Below, in pieces: positions 1-12,700 of a stretch of 64,000 nucleotides of DNA. Where the stretch lies: the NCBI GenBank assembly GCA_031841125.1, contig CM063112.1, forward strand, positions 24,578,603-24,642,602, in the 5' to 3' direction. The translations under genes were made by a program, and so were the position numbers. This DNA is from Acanthococcus lagerstroemiae. Taxonomy: Eukaryota; Arthropoda; Insecta; Hemiptera; Eriococcidae. Positions within the stretch are counted from its first letter, which is position 1. The number at the start of each line of letters is the position of its first letter. Under the pieces are notes generated by a model. That model did no database searches and was not told the DNA's origin. It worked only from the letters and a program-made list of their open reading frames with translations.

Positions 1-278
1 TTACGGTAAAAAGAACCCAATTTTGTGAACATTTCCCCATACCTTGAGTTCATTTCCGTTAATCCACTACAACCATAATCATCACAAAATCAGAGGTCTT
101 ATTATGGAAAAAGTTGCCGGCGTTACCGGGGAGTTATCAGTGGACATATCTGAATCTCATGATGATTTCAGGTCTTTTTTCGTTGGCAGTTAATGATTTT
201 AACTCCATAACACCACATAACTCCGTTCAGTAATACAGGTTCAGATTCCCATGCACATTCTCCATGTTGATCACAGAT

Positions 279-486
279 CAGTGTTAATATTTATAAGATA
301 AAAAATTTTATTGAAAATCGCAAGAATTATCAAAATTCTCCACTTCAATCGCCACTCGCCATTTTCCTCGTCTACATTATGATTAAGCGCCACTAAAATC
401 GCCACTCTCCTTCAATCATTTTCAGTCGCCCGGCAGAGTTCAAAAATCGCCACTTTGGCGACGTTTTTCGCCACCTGGCAACACTG
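279..486. mobile_element. Short hAT-like MITE remnant
   Basis: The stretch begins CAGTGTTAAT and ends CCTGGCAACACTG. These resemble the ends of the MITE at 3705-3911, and the length is almost the same (208 against 207 bp). The interior repeats the phrase tcgccact, matching the ggcgac-rich interior of that element. Flanking 8-mers (tcacagat and cccactca) do not match, so any target duplication has decayed. Assignment rests on end similarity and size only. Confidence 0.4.
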
Positions 487-3400
487 CCCACTCAATTTTT
501 TCCGTCTTGCATTATGCAGCGTACTAATAATTTGTACGATTCGAAATTACAAAGAAAAGTGTTGTAATTTTTTCAGTTTTAAAAATAAGACACATGTTCA
601 TTGAACTTTTTTTTACCTCGTCGAGTACTACTAGACTACACATACTTAATTCTATTTTTTTTTTTTTTTTTTTGCCAAGTGCCTAAAAAATGAAAAAATT
701 GGGTCCTTTGATTTTACTCAATAGAGGATAACTTTTTAAAAATTAAAAATTCGGCGAAGATGGTCGTATAATTTTTTTATTTCGTTCCCATAGTCACAAT
801 AGCTTTGAAATCATTAATTATTTATCTAGGGTTGGGCTGAAAAACGGTCTTTTTGACCATTTAACAAAATATGAACTTTTCCCCCACTTTAACGTTTTCT
901 AGCGCCTTTAATTCTGAGAATAGGCAACACATCATACCAAGATTTTTTCGTCCAAGCCAGTACTGCCAGCCCTCATAGTCAGATTATTTATTTCATCAAT
1001 TATCATGTCTCATACATCGTCTTGAAAATTGTGTTTCTTTGTAATCTTTAAAACGGCATAGCCTCTTCAATTTGCTCATAGCCAACTTTTCGTACATAAT
1101 CTTTTTTCCGTTTCATCGAGTACTATGCGTATCTAGAGGGTTCTCGAAGTCCGGACACCCTGTATAGGCTTCCGACACTATGGGACTCAATTCGGGTGGG
1201 TACCTCCGACACTTGAGGACTAAATTCGGACAGCAAAAACAAGTCACCTCGCTCTTGAGACTCAATTCGGTGACGCCAGGAAGTACAAGGCCCTGAAGTT
1301 CACAAAGTACTTTAAAAGAAAAATTCAACGCCCGTCCCTCGTCGCAAATTTAAATACGGGGCGAATGGGAGGGTGTTTTCGAGGTTTAAGACGAGTAACT
1401 AATCCACATAATCTGAAAAATATCTAAACACCTAAGAGCGATTTTTCTATGAAATGACTCGATACAATTCTTATTGTACACACTGAATTGTCGATCCGAG
1501 GAGAGCTCCTTATATCCGCCTCTGAACAACAAAAATCTACTTCCAGTCTTCCAGCGATGCATACGAAGCGGTAAGCGGATACCACCAGACGGAGGATGAA
1601 AGCGCAGACCTCTCTAATACTACCTTCTGCTAAGACCTGACAGCTTCGCCAGTGATCGATATTATCGTTTTCCCGATATTCATTCCTCGCTCTCCCCCTC
1701 CCCTCGAAGTCATTATTTTCTAACACCTTCTTCTCGGTCTGTTTAATCCGTCAATTTAATTTCGGCTTCTCGCGCCCCAGCCATAATAAGAGACTACATT
1801 ATAGGCATTCCCGAATGCCTACAGGTTCAATTTTGTTTCTCCGTTCGCGTCGTCTTCGTTATTATTTCAAGATAGTGTTTTCAAACAGATATTTAAATCG
1901 GAATAACAAGAGCCGAGTAGAAAAGCGAAGCACTGAAAAATGGTAATTCGGAGAACTAAGAAGAAAAAAAAGTTCGCCCAGTTATCGCAGCGGTGGCGGG
2001 CGACCACGAGTAAACAAAGACGTTTAAGAATCAAAAAAAAAACCCTTCCGTATTCCTTTTTTCAATTTCGTTTCCCAGAAACGTTTTTCGTTAATACGCG
2101 ATTTAATCCGCCCCGGTTGACGGAATCGGGTGCGGCGAATTCACTTTTTTTATTCTTCTTTTTCGCCGCGCAGACACAGCGAAGAAAACAAAATAAGAAA
2201 TTATTGTCGGTCGGCACGAAAGAAGAGAAGAAAAAACGTTAACGTTTAACGATAGTCGAGGTATTAAAAAGTAGTATAAAGCACTCGACGGGGAGAGTAG
2301 AAGAAGCCATACAGGGCGAACAAAAAAAAGTAGGAAAAAAATCAGTTATTCAGCGAAAATAAAAATTTATATAACGCCGTTTAATTGAATCGCTGAAGGA
2401 AAAATTCTTCTTCGGGGAGAAAATAGCGGGGTATTTACGTTTTTCGTTAGATCATTCTACCTTGGGTACTTCTCTTCCATCGCCTTTGAACACCGAAAGA
2501 CGAGAAAAACCGAGGCAACTGCGCGGGCTGGTATTTGTGCAACCAATTATACTTGTTACGTTGGTACCTCTCCACTGCGACGTGCCACCACCGAGAAACA
2601 ATACACAACGCCCATCAAACGGGACTTACCTGAAACAAAGAAGAAAAAAATTAATTAATATTTTTCTTAAGACGAACATATTATCGAATCCGAGAAACAC
2701 GCATTCACGACCAACCAAGTACGGCCGCGTGATCGCGAACAAAACAAAAATACGCTATACACATTTGAAAAGGCGGGTTCCGCCCCGAAAAAGCAAACAA
2801 TAAAATGAGAACAAGAACAGGGAGTTCGACTTATTTCCTCTCTTCCCCTCCGATCTTTTTCGAGTATTACAGAAAAACAAACCTCTCTGATACCGTGTGT
2901 AAGCATTTATTCGGTAACAGTATTTAAAATAATTCGGAAACGTTCGCAATAATAAACTCTCATGTCCGCGAGCCTCGACTCCTCCTCGCGACACCGAGAA
3001 AACGTTTGAGCCGAGCGCTGCCGAGAACACGCATGCAAATATTTATTTTCGCGGTAATATTGTTCGGCGATATTACTGCGCGAAATTGTTTCTGTATAAC
3101 AATGTCAACAGTCGACGCAGACAGGCTACACCCAAGTCGCGTTTCTGTGACTAAAAATATATTATACCTCGACAATATTTATATTCAACTTTACACTCTA
3201 CAGTCTTTCGAGAGCCCTCAAATTCTTGAAAAACATTGTTGCCAGCAGCTTTCATGGCCGTCAGTACAGCGTAGGTACAAGTTAGCAAACAAGAGAACGC
3301 TCGAAAAGATTGTGGGCTGCAGTGGAAATTCGAACATTCAAGAGATTTTGCTGGCGAATAATTACATCCAAATTATGTACAATATATCACCCATCCTCTA

Positions 3401-3696
3401 AAAATATCGAAGAAATACGAAAGCCGTTCCAAAAGTAACATCACACGCCACAGAAACCCGTGAGGAGAACTCGAAACAATTTGGAAAAAAATGAAGATTC
3501 ATGCGTGAGGTTTGCGGCATCGCCCCTGAACTCGCTGAACTTGAGGGTGCGCCGGTATTAGAAATGGGAACAATGTTGGTGAAATAGAGAACACACATGC
3601 AGTGAAAGCAAGTATCACTGGATGTCAGTAGTTCCGGAATGAATTCTGAAGTTAAGATTTCAAAATAATGTTCATTTGTGAAGGTGGAATTCCGAC
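487..3696. other. Gene-less stretch; CpG-rich from about 1900 to 3180
   Basis: I see no coding region I can support. A 19-base T run lies at 655-673. From about 1164 to 1275 a degenerate direct repeat of roughly 40 bp recurs, built on ccgacact...gactcaattcgg. Between about 1900 and 3180 CpG dinucleotides are frequent in otherwise A/T-rich DNA, unlike the transposon-derived parts of the window. Open frames here are short, low-complexity and without recognisable domains. Confidence 0.5.
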
Positions 3697-3704
3697 GTTT
3701 TGTT

Positions 3705-3911
3705 CAGTGTTACCAGATTGGGCGAATTTTCGCCAATTGGGCTATTTAAAGTGCCCTCCGGCGACAAGAAAAGTGTTGCTTGTCGCCTAATTTTGACCAC
3801 CCCTGTATAATTTTGTTGGGCGTTTGCAAATTTCGGCGATTTTTACAGTGCTTGCGGCGACACTGAGAAGTCGAACCGGCGACTCCGTGACAAAAAAGTC
3901 TGGCAACACTG
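3705..3911. mobile_element. hAT-type MITE with perfect 8-bp target duplication
   Basis: Inverted ends CAGTGTTACCAGA and TCTGGCAACACTG bound 207 bp. An exact 8-bp direct repeat, GTTTTGTT, lies immediately outside (3697-3704 and 3912-3919). An 8-bp duplication and 5'-CAG ends are typical of the hAT superfamily. There is no coding capacity. The interior contains several ggcgac/gtcgcc words that can pair with one another. Confidence 0.85.
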
Positions 3912-4100
3912 GTTTTGTTACAAAATTATAGTCACGTGTAAGATGCGGACAATGAACAATTGCCGAGTACGAGAATTTGCGGAGCGAATATGCAATCTTA
4001 CGAGGCAAGATGAGAGGAAAAGGATGGCTTCTTTTTATTGATAACTAATCTGCGATTTTTATAGTCATTATTCTGTGAAGCACATGGGTGATGTGTCATA

Positions 4101-4204
4101 AGAAAGGGTCCTTAATGGCATCGACCTATTCTAAGAAAAGGGCCCTTAGTTGCATATCACTAAGGGCTCTTTTTGTTGAGTTCGATGCCACTAAGGTCCT
4201 TTTT
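4101..4204. repeat. Near-palindromic foldback, 48-bp arms and 8-nt loop
   Basis: The left arm (about 4101-4150) and right arm (about 4159-4204) are inverted copies around the loop tgcatatc. Best-paired blocks are CCTTA, TGGCATCGA and GCCCTTAGT with their complements. A transcript would fold into one long hairpin. A foldback MITE and a microRNA-like precursor both fit; nothing in the sequence decides between them. Confidence 0.6.
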
Positions 4205-4247
4205 CATGATGGAATAGACTTCACGCGTGACGTCCAGGGATGGCCGA

Positions 4248-4334
4248 GAGAATATTCTTCAGGAGAATATTCTCGCGAGCATGAGCATTTTTAAGAATAT
4301 TCTCCAAAAGATAGATTATACTGAGAATATTCTC
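4248..4334. repeat. Four subterminal GAGAATATTCTC palindromes
   Basis: Copies lie at 4248-4259 (last base changed), 4263-4274, 4293-4304 (first base changed) and 4323-4334. They sit directly inside the hAT terminus, where transposase-binding repeats are expected. Each copy also matches the heat-shock-element pattern GAAnnTTC, but the position favours transposase binding. Confidence 0.65.
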
Positions 4335-4897
4335 TTGAAAATACATTCCGACATATCAAAATACCTTAATTTTTCCAGTTCAGCACGAATTTCATAGTTT
4401 TAAAGCCAAAAACAACAGACCTACGCCATACTAGAAATGTGATTACTGACTGACTGTCTGACAGTGTTAGTGATAATATGGTAACTGGTGATAAACTGTA
4501 AGTGCCACTACGCGGAAATTTGTCATTTTCGCAAATAACATGAAAAAATTGAAGAAAACCAAAATCGGAAATTTGTGTATGCTTCAAACCTGCAATAATT
4601 TAAGATGGAAGTACAATTTACATCTGCATTTACTGCAAAACCGAGTGTAAAAGTAGGCATGCGACCATCGCCATCCTTCAAGAACAGGAGTCGTAGTATT
4701 CAATATAGAGGTTGAACTCCAGATTCGTCAGAATCCAGCATGATTTTTCGATCCAGTACCCCAGTTTTGTCAAATTCTTAATGCTACCGAAAGACAAAAT
4801 CGAAAAATGGAGGTATGTATCAGATTCAAAAATCATATCTGGTTGATTTGTGAGTGAAGGTGCAAGGTGATCCTAATTTCTTGAAATTTTAATAGAT

Positions 4898-6443
4898 ATG
4901 CGATACTACTTGGACGTCATTCCCCCTACTGAACGTGAAATGCTCAACAAATTATTTGCCAGAACTGTGTTCTCATCCAATATTGCGTTATCCACAATAC
5001 CAGAGAATAAGCATTGCATAACTTTCTTGGAACGAATGCGACCATATTTCCAGGTTCCCTCTCGAAAATTGTTAGCAGGACCATTGCTGGAAGCTGAATA
5101 TGAGGATGTCAAGAAGACATGCGATCAAAAGATTGAGGGTAGTAAATTCCTATCTCTACAGGTAAATGGATGGTCAAATATCCGCAATGAGGCGATCATG
5201 AATTTCCTTATCTGCTCGCCAAATCCAGTATTCTATAAAACTGTCGCTACTCGAAGTGACAGTCATACAAGTGAATATATTTTCGAACAAATTGATTCTG
5301 TTCTACAAACAGTTGGCTCTGAGAAATTTCAGAGTGTAGTAACTGATAATGCAAGCAACTGTACAAAGGATGGTAAACTTAAAGAGCTAAAATATAAGAA
5401 TATTTCGTACTACACCTGCACTGACCATACGTTCAATCTGTACTTGAAAGATATATTCAATTGTGATCCGTTTAAAGGCCTTCAAATGCAATGTAAGGAT
5501 ATCGTTAAGCAAGTCAATAACAGTTATTTAGTACGTGCGTCATTCGTAGCCAAGCAGAAAGGAATCAATCCAACTCAAGTTCCACTTTCGTTGCAATTAC
5601 CTGTTGCCACTCATTGGACATCAATGAAAGCGTGTATTTGTAGTCTTATAAAGACAAAATTTGTTTTAAAAGCTCTGGTAGTACAGGAAACGACTGAAAG
5701 ATTATTTTCAAAAACTTCAAGAGATTTAATTTCAAGTGATGCGTTTTGGTCAAAGTTAGAAAAGTTGAACATTATTATAAAGCCAGTTTACGGTTGGATA
5801 ATAATATTGCAAAGTGATTCCATTCCACTTTCACTGGTTGTCGAGGCTTTTCATTATATTGAAATAGCCATACCAATTGAAGCGGAGAATCCATACTATA
5901 CAAAGAAAACGATTTCATACATGAAGAAAACTTTGGCTGCTCGCAAGAAAAAAGCTTGTAAGAATATTCATTATGCTGCAAATATTTTGGATGCTCGTTT
6001 TTGTGGTCAACATCTGACAAAGAATGAAGATATCAACGGGATGGAATTTATTGATAAGAAGATACGGGAAACATATCAAGAGGAGAATGATGTTCAAACT
6101 GCATTATCTCAATTGGTCCAATATCGATGCCGCACAGACTTCTTGGGGAAACCTTTTGTTGCTGATTCCAGTGTGGAAACGGATCCTCTAACTTGGTGGA
6201 TGGGCACATGTTTCTCGTCAAAGTTAAGCATAATTGCTCAGAAAACTCTCATGAATCCTCCCACATCAGCAACTACAGAACGTATGTAGTTTTAGTTCAT
6301 ATGGTCAAGTTCATTGTGCAAAAAGAAATCGATTGGGAGTTGAGAGGGCTGGAAAACTAACCTATATTAAACATAATTTGAAGCTTTTGAGTGAAGATGC
6401 TAATGATAAGGGACAACAAAAAGTAAAGACAAAAGTCACTTAA
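4898..6443 (+). pseudogene. hAT-family transposase, one frameshift
   Basis: The main frame runs 4898-6289 (463 codons). The family role is cut-and-paste transposition by an RNase H-like DDE nuclease. Visible family marks are a GWSN segment after the first catalytic position (residues 90-93), TDNASNC with the second Asp at residue 150, a VATHWTS segment, and the C-terminal dimerisation start SATTER. At about 6285 the frame shifts; the next frame continues the conserved C-terminus (block RNRLGVERAGKL) to a TAA at 6441-6443. The usual first catalytic Asp is Asn at residue 90. Upstream, about 4615-4690, a C-x2-C followed by H could be a decayed BED finger. A possible 3' splice site (ttttaatag) lies just before 4898. 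Frameshift plus catalytic change mean it is almost certainly inactive. Confidence 0.85.
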
Positions 6444-6888
6444 TTTCTTGAGAAGTCATCGGAATGATCGTGACTTGTGAATACACACTCAGTGATGGTG
6501 TGCAAAGGAAACTGAACGCCTACAGCTTCTTGCCTGTAGCTCCGGATAGAATTTCAACTTTTTGGTTCAAAATAATATTTTGGATCAAATAGTTGTATGA
6601 TCAAGGAAATCACACGCAAGTTGTAGGATAGACCAACTAAATTCAAATTTTTTCATACTATTTCAAATTTCCAACGTGAATTTGCTATAATTCAAAAATA
6701 GCGATTCGTCACCTCCGGCGTAATTTAAATCCAAAATTTGGTTCACTAATTCCGAATAACGTTACTTGAAGAAAAGAATTTGATATTGTTAGTGCTAAAG
6801 AATGTATAACATCACTTTTACTAATTGATCTTCCCACAGCCCGTTTACTCGCAAAACAGATAGTGTAAAATATTTAAGTATGCAAGAC
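6444..6888. other. Gene-less spacer
   Basis: Nothing recognisable. It may contain the decayed 3' untranslated part of the hAT element, but no terminal repeat is readable. Confidence 0.4.
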
Positions 6889-7062
6889 CAAGGGCGTAGC
6901 TACGGGGGGGGGGGATGTGTCTGAACCCCCATCCTACCTTGGCATCGGCCAACAATGTAAAAAATTAAAATTTATTCTGGTAATAGTAAGTATTACACCT
7001 GTGATGATGTAAAAGTGAAACGACCCCCCCCCCCTTCATATTCCAGTCTAGCTACGCCACCG
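6889..7062. mobile_element. hAT-type MITE (GGCGTAGCTA family)
   Basis: Inverted ends CAAGGGCGTAGCTA and TAGCTACGCCACCG bound 174 bp. Flanking 8-mers TGCAAGAC (6881-6888) and TGCTAGAC (7063-7070) differ at one base and read as the target duplication. A 10-base G run and a C run lie next to the ends. No coding capacity. Confidence 0.8.
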
Positions 7063-7070
7063 TGCTAGAC

Positions 7071-9479
7071 AACTAAACTATCCAATAACTAGGTAGTAAA
7101 ATTGAACCGAATAAACAAAAAACTGTCTTCGGATTTTGGAAGTTTTCCATTTTCAAGATTATATTAGAGGGGGTCACATTGTTGACTTCTCTTCGCAGAA
7201 TGTCTATCAGGCTCTGAAGGGTTAGGCCTATAATAGCAGGGCTTTTCAATGCGGGAATATTCTACTTGGAGACTGTCTTCCACGCAATTAGTGAATATAC
7301 ATTCATCAGTTCCAATTCTGCACAACATATTTACACATCAAGTAGAAAATATACTACGATTCCCAAAGTTCGAGTAACTGCTGTAGAACGGCGAAGAAAA
7401 ATCTACCCTAAGAGTATGCACAGCACTTATACAATTCCTCCTGAATCTACCTTGAGACCATACCGCATTAGAAAATCATGTTTTGATCATTGGTTAGGAT
7501 TCAGAGCTAGCTAATCTTTCTGTTCGACAGTCGATCCATTATGAGGTCAATCTGTCTGCCGATCTGTTTGTTTATCTGAGCCCCATTCAGAACATAGCTA
7601 TGACAAATTTGTGAGGGTGAGTAAGCATAACTTTTGTAATTACAATATCTAAGCCTAATTCAGGACATAGCTATGACAACTTTATGAGGATGAGAAGCAT
7701 AACCTTTGTAATTACAAAATCGAACTGTCAGAAAATACAGTCATAGTACGTTCGGCAAGAAATATGCGGGGGTGTTACAAATCGGAATTGTTCCGATTAA
7801 TAACACTATACAACAGCATTAAAAATAATTGTATCAGATTAAATGATTTCATCTATAATTCGATTGCTGAATATACTATGGCGTTAACCATTTTTCTCGA
7901 AAACCTTCCATTCAAGATTAAAATTTCATCAAACTTTTCACTTTTTATTCCTCATAGTCGTCCATGAATAGCTACACTGATATAGAATAACAATATTGAA
8001 CATACGTTCATGTTTTCTGATTAGTGGTACCACGCTATCATCTTCATGATACTGAAATTCGCATTCAAGGTAGGGGGATAGAAAATAAAATGAACTATAA
8101 TCAAAAAATGAACACCGGCATTAAATTCCTCGTTGAAAATACATACAAAATCATATAATTTCATGTCATGGTCCTTTAAAAAATTTCTAATTGTTGCGGA
8201 GTGTAATTAACATCGCTGGAGAGCTAGCGCTACTCACTCCACAGATTCAATCTTCCAGTCAACAACGTATTAAAAAAAGTGAAATGAAATTACCCTCGCA
8301 TTTTGAGATTTCACCTTGAACACGATTTTTACATTTTGCAGCGCGAACATCCCTTTTCTGAGGGCGTGCACCCCATCGAAAAAAGGTTATACGGCGCAGT
8401 AAAAAAAAGTTTTTCGGCGTTCTGTATTCATTAAAAGCGAATTTTCTCCTTTTAAACTTTATTCGCAGTCGTGTCTACGTTCTCGACGATTTTCAATACC
8501 CACTTTTTTCACGCCTTGGGTACAACCGCAACCGCATATCCTTCATCATTACTACGTACATTCGAGTATGGCTGGCACTTTCCACCTTCTCGATGTTCGT
8601 AAGTTCACGTCGCTTATTCGCAAGACAGCTCCGCGATGTTCACGGTGAACATGTCAAATTAAAAAAATAATATACATACTCTTCTTCCATTTTTTCCAGA
8701 AGAAGAGGACGTACATTCCGAAGTAAGATTGGGTTCTACCTTACCTTCTCCCTCAACAGACTGTCAAACTGTTTCACCGTCGCGCCTATCATGGTATCAG
8801 CGAACCAATCTATTTCAATTGTTCAACAAATCCCGAGAGAAGGGTAGGACTAAGGGTGGGGTCAGAACCCCTGGTCGGTATCCGTAACTATCAATCAGAG
8901 ACAGGCAGATCGCGGATGATAAGTGATCTAAGATCATTCAGATCAGATCACTGAAAAATTAGAAAAATATGAATTTTCTAGATCAAATATCTTTATGCAA
9001 GAAATGAACTGGGCTTATGATCTTAGATCACGAAGATTATCCCTTTTTCAACAGACTGTCGTAAGCGACATTAGATTTAATGACAGAGTATGATAAATAC
9101 GATCTTTTCTGATCTGAAAAATGACGAAGATCACAGACCATTTTGATGGCCTATAGCGAAGAAGTCCTGTCTGCAAAAATACGACCCTTACAGGGATCTG
9201 AATTACGTAAGGTTGTGTACATAGTAGTTACATTTTTGCGGTATAACACACTACGCACCTTAAATTAGATGAGAAGAGTGACTGCACTGACAATAAGAAG
9301 ATTCCCTTTCTAGTATTACCAATAGTCAAATTCGACTAGAAAGTAAGGCTTCTTCGCTCGAAACCATCGATCAGACCATGCGACAAGACGATATGAATGA
9401 TCATATGATCATGATCTAAACATCTATCTCCCTAAATCATCTGCTCATCTCTGCTAACAACGCGTGTTGGTGAATTACT
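7071..9479. other. Gene-less stretch
   Basis: No supportable gene. A block at about 7560-7740 contains two near-copies of a sentence around cataacttttgtaattacaa (period about 80 bp). From about 8930 to 9130 and again near 9360-9440 gatc-rich self-complementary words are frequent (for example tgatctaagatca), suggesting a degraded palindromic element with no clear ends. Confidence 0.4.
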
Positions 9480-9750
9480 TTTCATTTGGCACTCAGGATC
9501 TGTCCCACCCACGCTCAGTAAGTTCTCCCTTTCCCCTCCCCCCACGTAAACACGGTAATGTAGCTGGCACGGCTACCCGAGCAGAGCACGACTCATTAAT
9601 GATATTGGTAAAATTCTCGGCCAAATGAAGGAGCTTTCCTGATCCCATGAAGCGATGGAGGCTAACCTCCGAGCTATGGTATCGAGGATCGAGACCCTAG
9701 AGTCGAGAATTAACTCACCAAGTCCGCTTGTGAGAAAAAAACGTAAATGA
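9480..9750 (+). pseudogene. LINE ORF1 (Gag-like), C-terminal remnant
   Basis: The last about 55 codons read as a helical, charged segment (motifs LINDIGKILGQMKEL and SRIETLESRI), ending in a basic tail, RKKRK, before TGA at 9748-9750. Upstream, several stops interrupt the same frame. Jockey ORF1 proteins bind the element RNA. This piece has no zinc knuckle left. The stop overlaps the ORF2 start. Confidence 0.55.
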
Positions 9751-12700
9751 TGGCGCACCTTGTAGCCACCCACAATACATTAAAAATCCTACTGTGGAAC
9801 GCCAATGGCCTATCCTAGAGAAAGGCTGAGTTAGAACACTCTTTTAACACTGAAGCGATTGACATTGCGTTCGTAGCCAAAACCCACTTCACTTAAACGT
9901 CTACGCGGCTACCATCTGTACGCTTGTAATCACCCAAGTGGCAGAGCCAGAGGGGGGAGCGGCTGTCATCGTCAGCTCGAAGATCAGCTATCACGAATCT
10001 GCGCACTTTCAATCCGAGCTAATTCAGGCTTCCGTGATAACAGTCCAGCTGCAGGGAGTGGCCGTGAACATAGCGACGGTCTACTGCCCACCTAGACACG
10101 TCATCGACTGCAATTCCTTCTTGGACTTCTTTCCACATCTAGGCAACCGCTGGCTAATAGGGGGCGATTTCAACGCCGAACACGTTGTATGGGGAACTCG
10201 GACCATCAGTCCAAGAGGCCGTGAATTACTCAAGGCCTGTAATGCAAAAAGCCTACCTATTGGCCCACTGACACGAAAAAAGTTCCCGACCTACTAGACT
10301 TCTTCATTTTGAAGAATGTGTCCAGCAACTACATCGAAGTTCAGAACGTAACTGACCTTTCCTCCGACCATTCCCCAGTTCTGCTCACAGTTAGCTCAAC
10401 AGTACAGAGAAGAGACGAATCTATCAAACTGATAAGGAAAAACACTGTCTGGGACCGGTTTCGAGCGGTCGTAACCGAGAAAACTAATCACAGGGTCAGA
10501 CTGAAGTCAAAAACTGACGTCGATTTAGCCAACGAAGACTTCTTTTCAGCCACGTACTGAAACACGCAGCTACCCTAGCTACCCCTTGCAGCCCTGCGGT
10601 CAACAAGGAACTGCTCTACCCGGAGGAAATCCGACAACTGGTGAAACTCAGACGGAAGGCGAGGAAAACATGGCAGCATACTCACCACCCAGCCGATAAG
10701 CAGCAGTTCAATCGGTTGTCCAGAGAGGTTACTGCTCTTATCCGAAGTGTCAACGTGAAATCCTTCAAGAATTACCTTGCCAGTGGAAAGCGACCAAACG
10801 GCTGAAGCAACCTGCCACTGGTATACCTCCCTTAAAGACGACAACCGGCGAGCGGGCCAGATCAGACCAGGACAAAGCTGACCTCTTTGCCGAACAACTC
10901 ACTGGCGCCTTCTCAACTCATAGTATAACCTCCACTATTCAACCGGAACTCGTGTTTGATACGACGGAACGCATTAAAACCTTCACGTCTCGAGACATTG
11001 CACGTGAGCTGGATCATCTGAACCAGAAAAAAGCAGCTGGTTACGACTCGATACCTCCACAAGTACTGAAAGAGCTACCGAAAAAAAGCATGTCTTCCTA
11101 ACGAGCCTATTCAACGCTGTGGTTAAGACTCCACTACATCCCCAGGAGATGGAAAACTGCGAATATCATCATGATACTTAAGCTTGAGAAACCACCGGAG
11201 TCTCCTTTGTCCTACAGGCCGATTTGGCTACTGACTATCATCTCTAAGGTGTTTGAAAAACTTTTGCTCAAAAGGTTGCTGACGAAGGCAGAGAGCAAAA
11301 AACTGATCCCGGACCATCAGTTCGGTTTCAGGAAACAGCATTCGACCACAGACCAAGTACACCGAGTGGTGTCAGTCATAGATCAAGCCCTGGAAGAAAA
11401 AGAGTTCTGCACCACCGTATTCCTGGATGTCGGCCAGGCGTTTGACAGAGTCTGGCATGAGAGGCTGCTCTGCAAGCTCAAATCTATGCTCCCACGACCA
11501 TACTGCGCCATCATCCAGTCATACCTGGAAAATCGTGATTTTGCCGTCACCTACGGGTCAGCAACTACTAGCACACGACCAATAAGAGGTGGCGTTCCGC
11601 AGGGAAGTTCCATAGGGCTATATCTTTACCTGCTCTACACAGCAGATATTCCCAAGCCCGTCAATGCTATGTAAGCCATGTTCGCAGACGATACGGCTAT
11701 TCTGACAAATCACAAAGACTACAACTCGGCGGTCTCGCAGCTTCAAACTGCCGTAGATGAAGTCACGACGTGATCCAAGCAGTGGAAAATCAAAATAAAC
11801 GAAACTATATCAACGCGTGTTGACTTCGCTCTTCGACCACATAGGTATGAACCTGTCAACTTGGATGACCATATCATCCCACACGCCAGCTCAGTCAGGT
11901 ACTTGAGGATCCATCTAGGATAGCAGACGAAGCTGGCAAGTTCACTTACAGAAGAAACGCGACCAAATTAAAGCTCAGATCCGTCTTACAGGGTTGCCAC
12001 TTTTTTTCAGGATTGGTTTTCCCTGACTTTTCCCAGTTTTCCAGGCCAACTTTTCCAATTTTCCCTGACTTTTTTACAGGATTCCGAAAAAGCCCAGAGA
12101 GAGGAGAGTCACAGAAATTTTTTACAATACAGATTTTTAAAAAATCGCTATCGAGAAGAAGAAGGTACAGATGTAATTTATGTAATATTTTTCAATATTA
12201 TAGACTATTTCATTTGCGAATAGATTATCATTATTCTTATGTTATGATAAAAAAAGTTTACTCTGATAAAATACGAACTCGTTTGTTATTTTCAGAAAAT
12301 TTCCCTGACTTAAATGAAAATTTCCTGACTTTTCCCTGACTGACCAAATTCCCTGACTTTTCCCGGTTTTCCAGAAAGTGGCAACCCTGCGTCAACTTTA
12401 TTGGCTAATAGGGTACCACTCCCATCTCAGTTTGGAGAATAAATGCCGCATTTATAACGCGATAATCAAACCCGCATGGACCTACGGCATCCAGTTGTGG
12501 GGAACCGCAGCTATGTCCAATCGCCTCATCATTCAACGTGCGCAAAACAGGGCTCTGCGTATGATCGCTAAAGCGCCATGGTAACTCACCAACGCCGCCC
12601 TTCACCGTGAACTGCAAGTCGACACCGTTGACGATACAATCAAACGTTACGCGGAGAATCACCTACAACGTCTCCATAATCACCCGAACACCGAAGCTGT

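Larger units (their letters stand above)
4235..6443 (+). mobile_element. Decayed hAT transposon (5' end to end of transposase)
   Basis: The candidate 5' terminus CAGGGATGGCCG at 4235 has the usual hAT CAGGG start. It is followed within 100 bp by four copies of the palindrome GAGAATATTCTC, then by about 560 bp of leader, then by the transposase frame. I could not find a matching 3' terminus downstream of 6443, so the right end is either truncated or too diverged to read. The end given here is the transposase stop. Confidence 0.6.

Noticed and set aside
1113..1328. 71-codon minus-strand frame with Cys pairs
   Set aside because: It covers a degenerate direct repeat, and its repeated residues come from that. 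No homology recognised.
12013..12339. 108-codon frame between the halves of the Jockey ORF2
   Set aside because: It is contained in the inserted MITE and reads through its ttccctgactt repeats.
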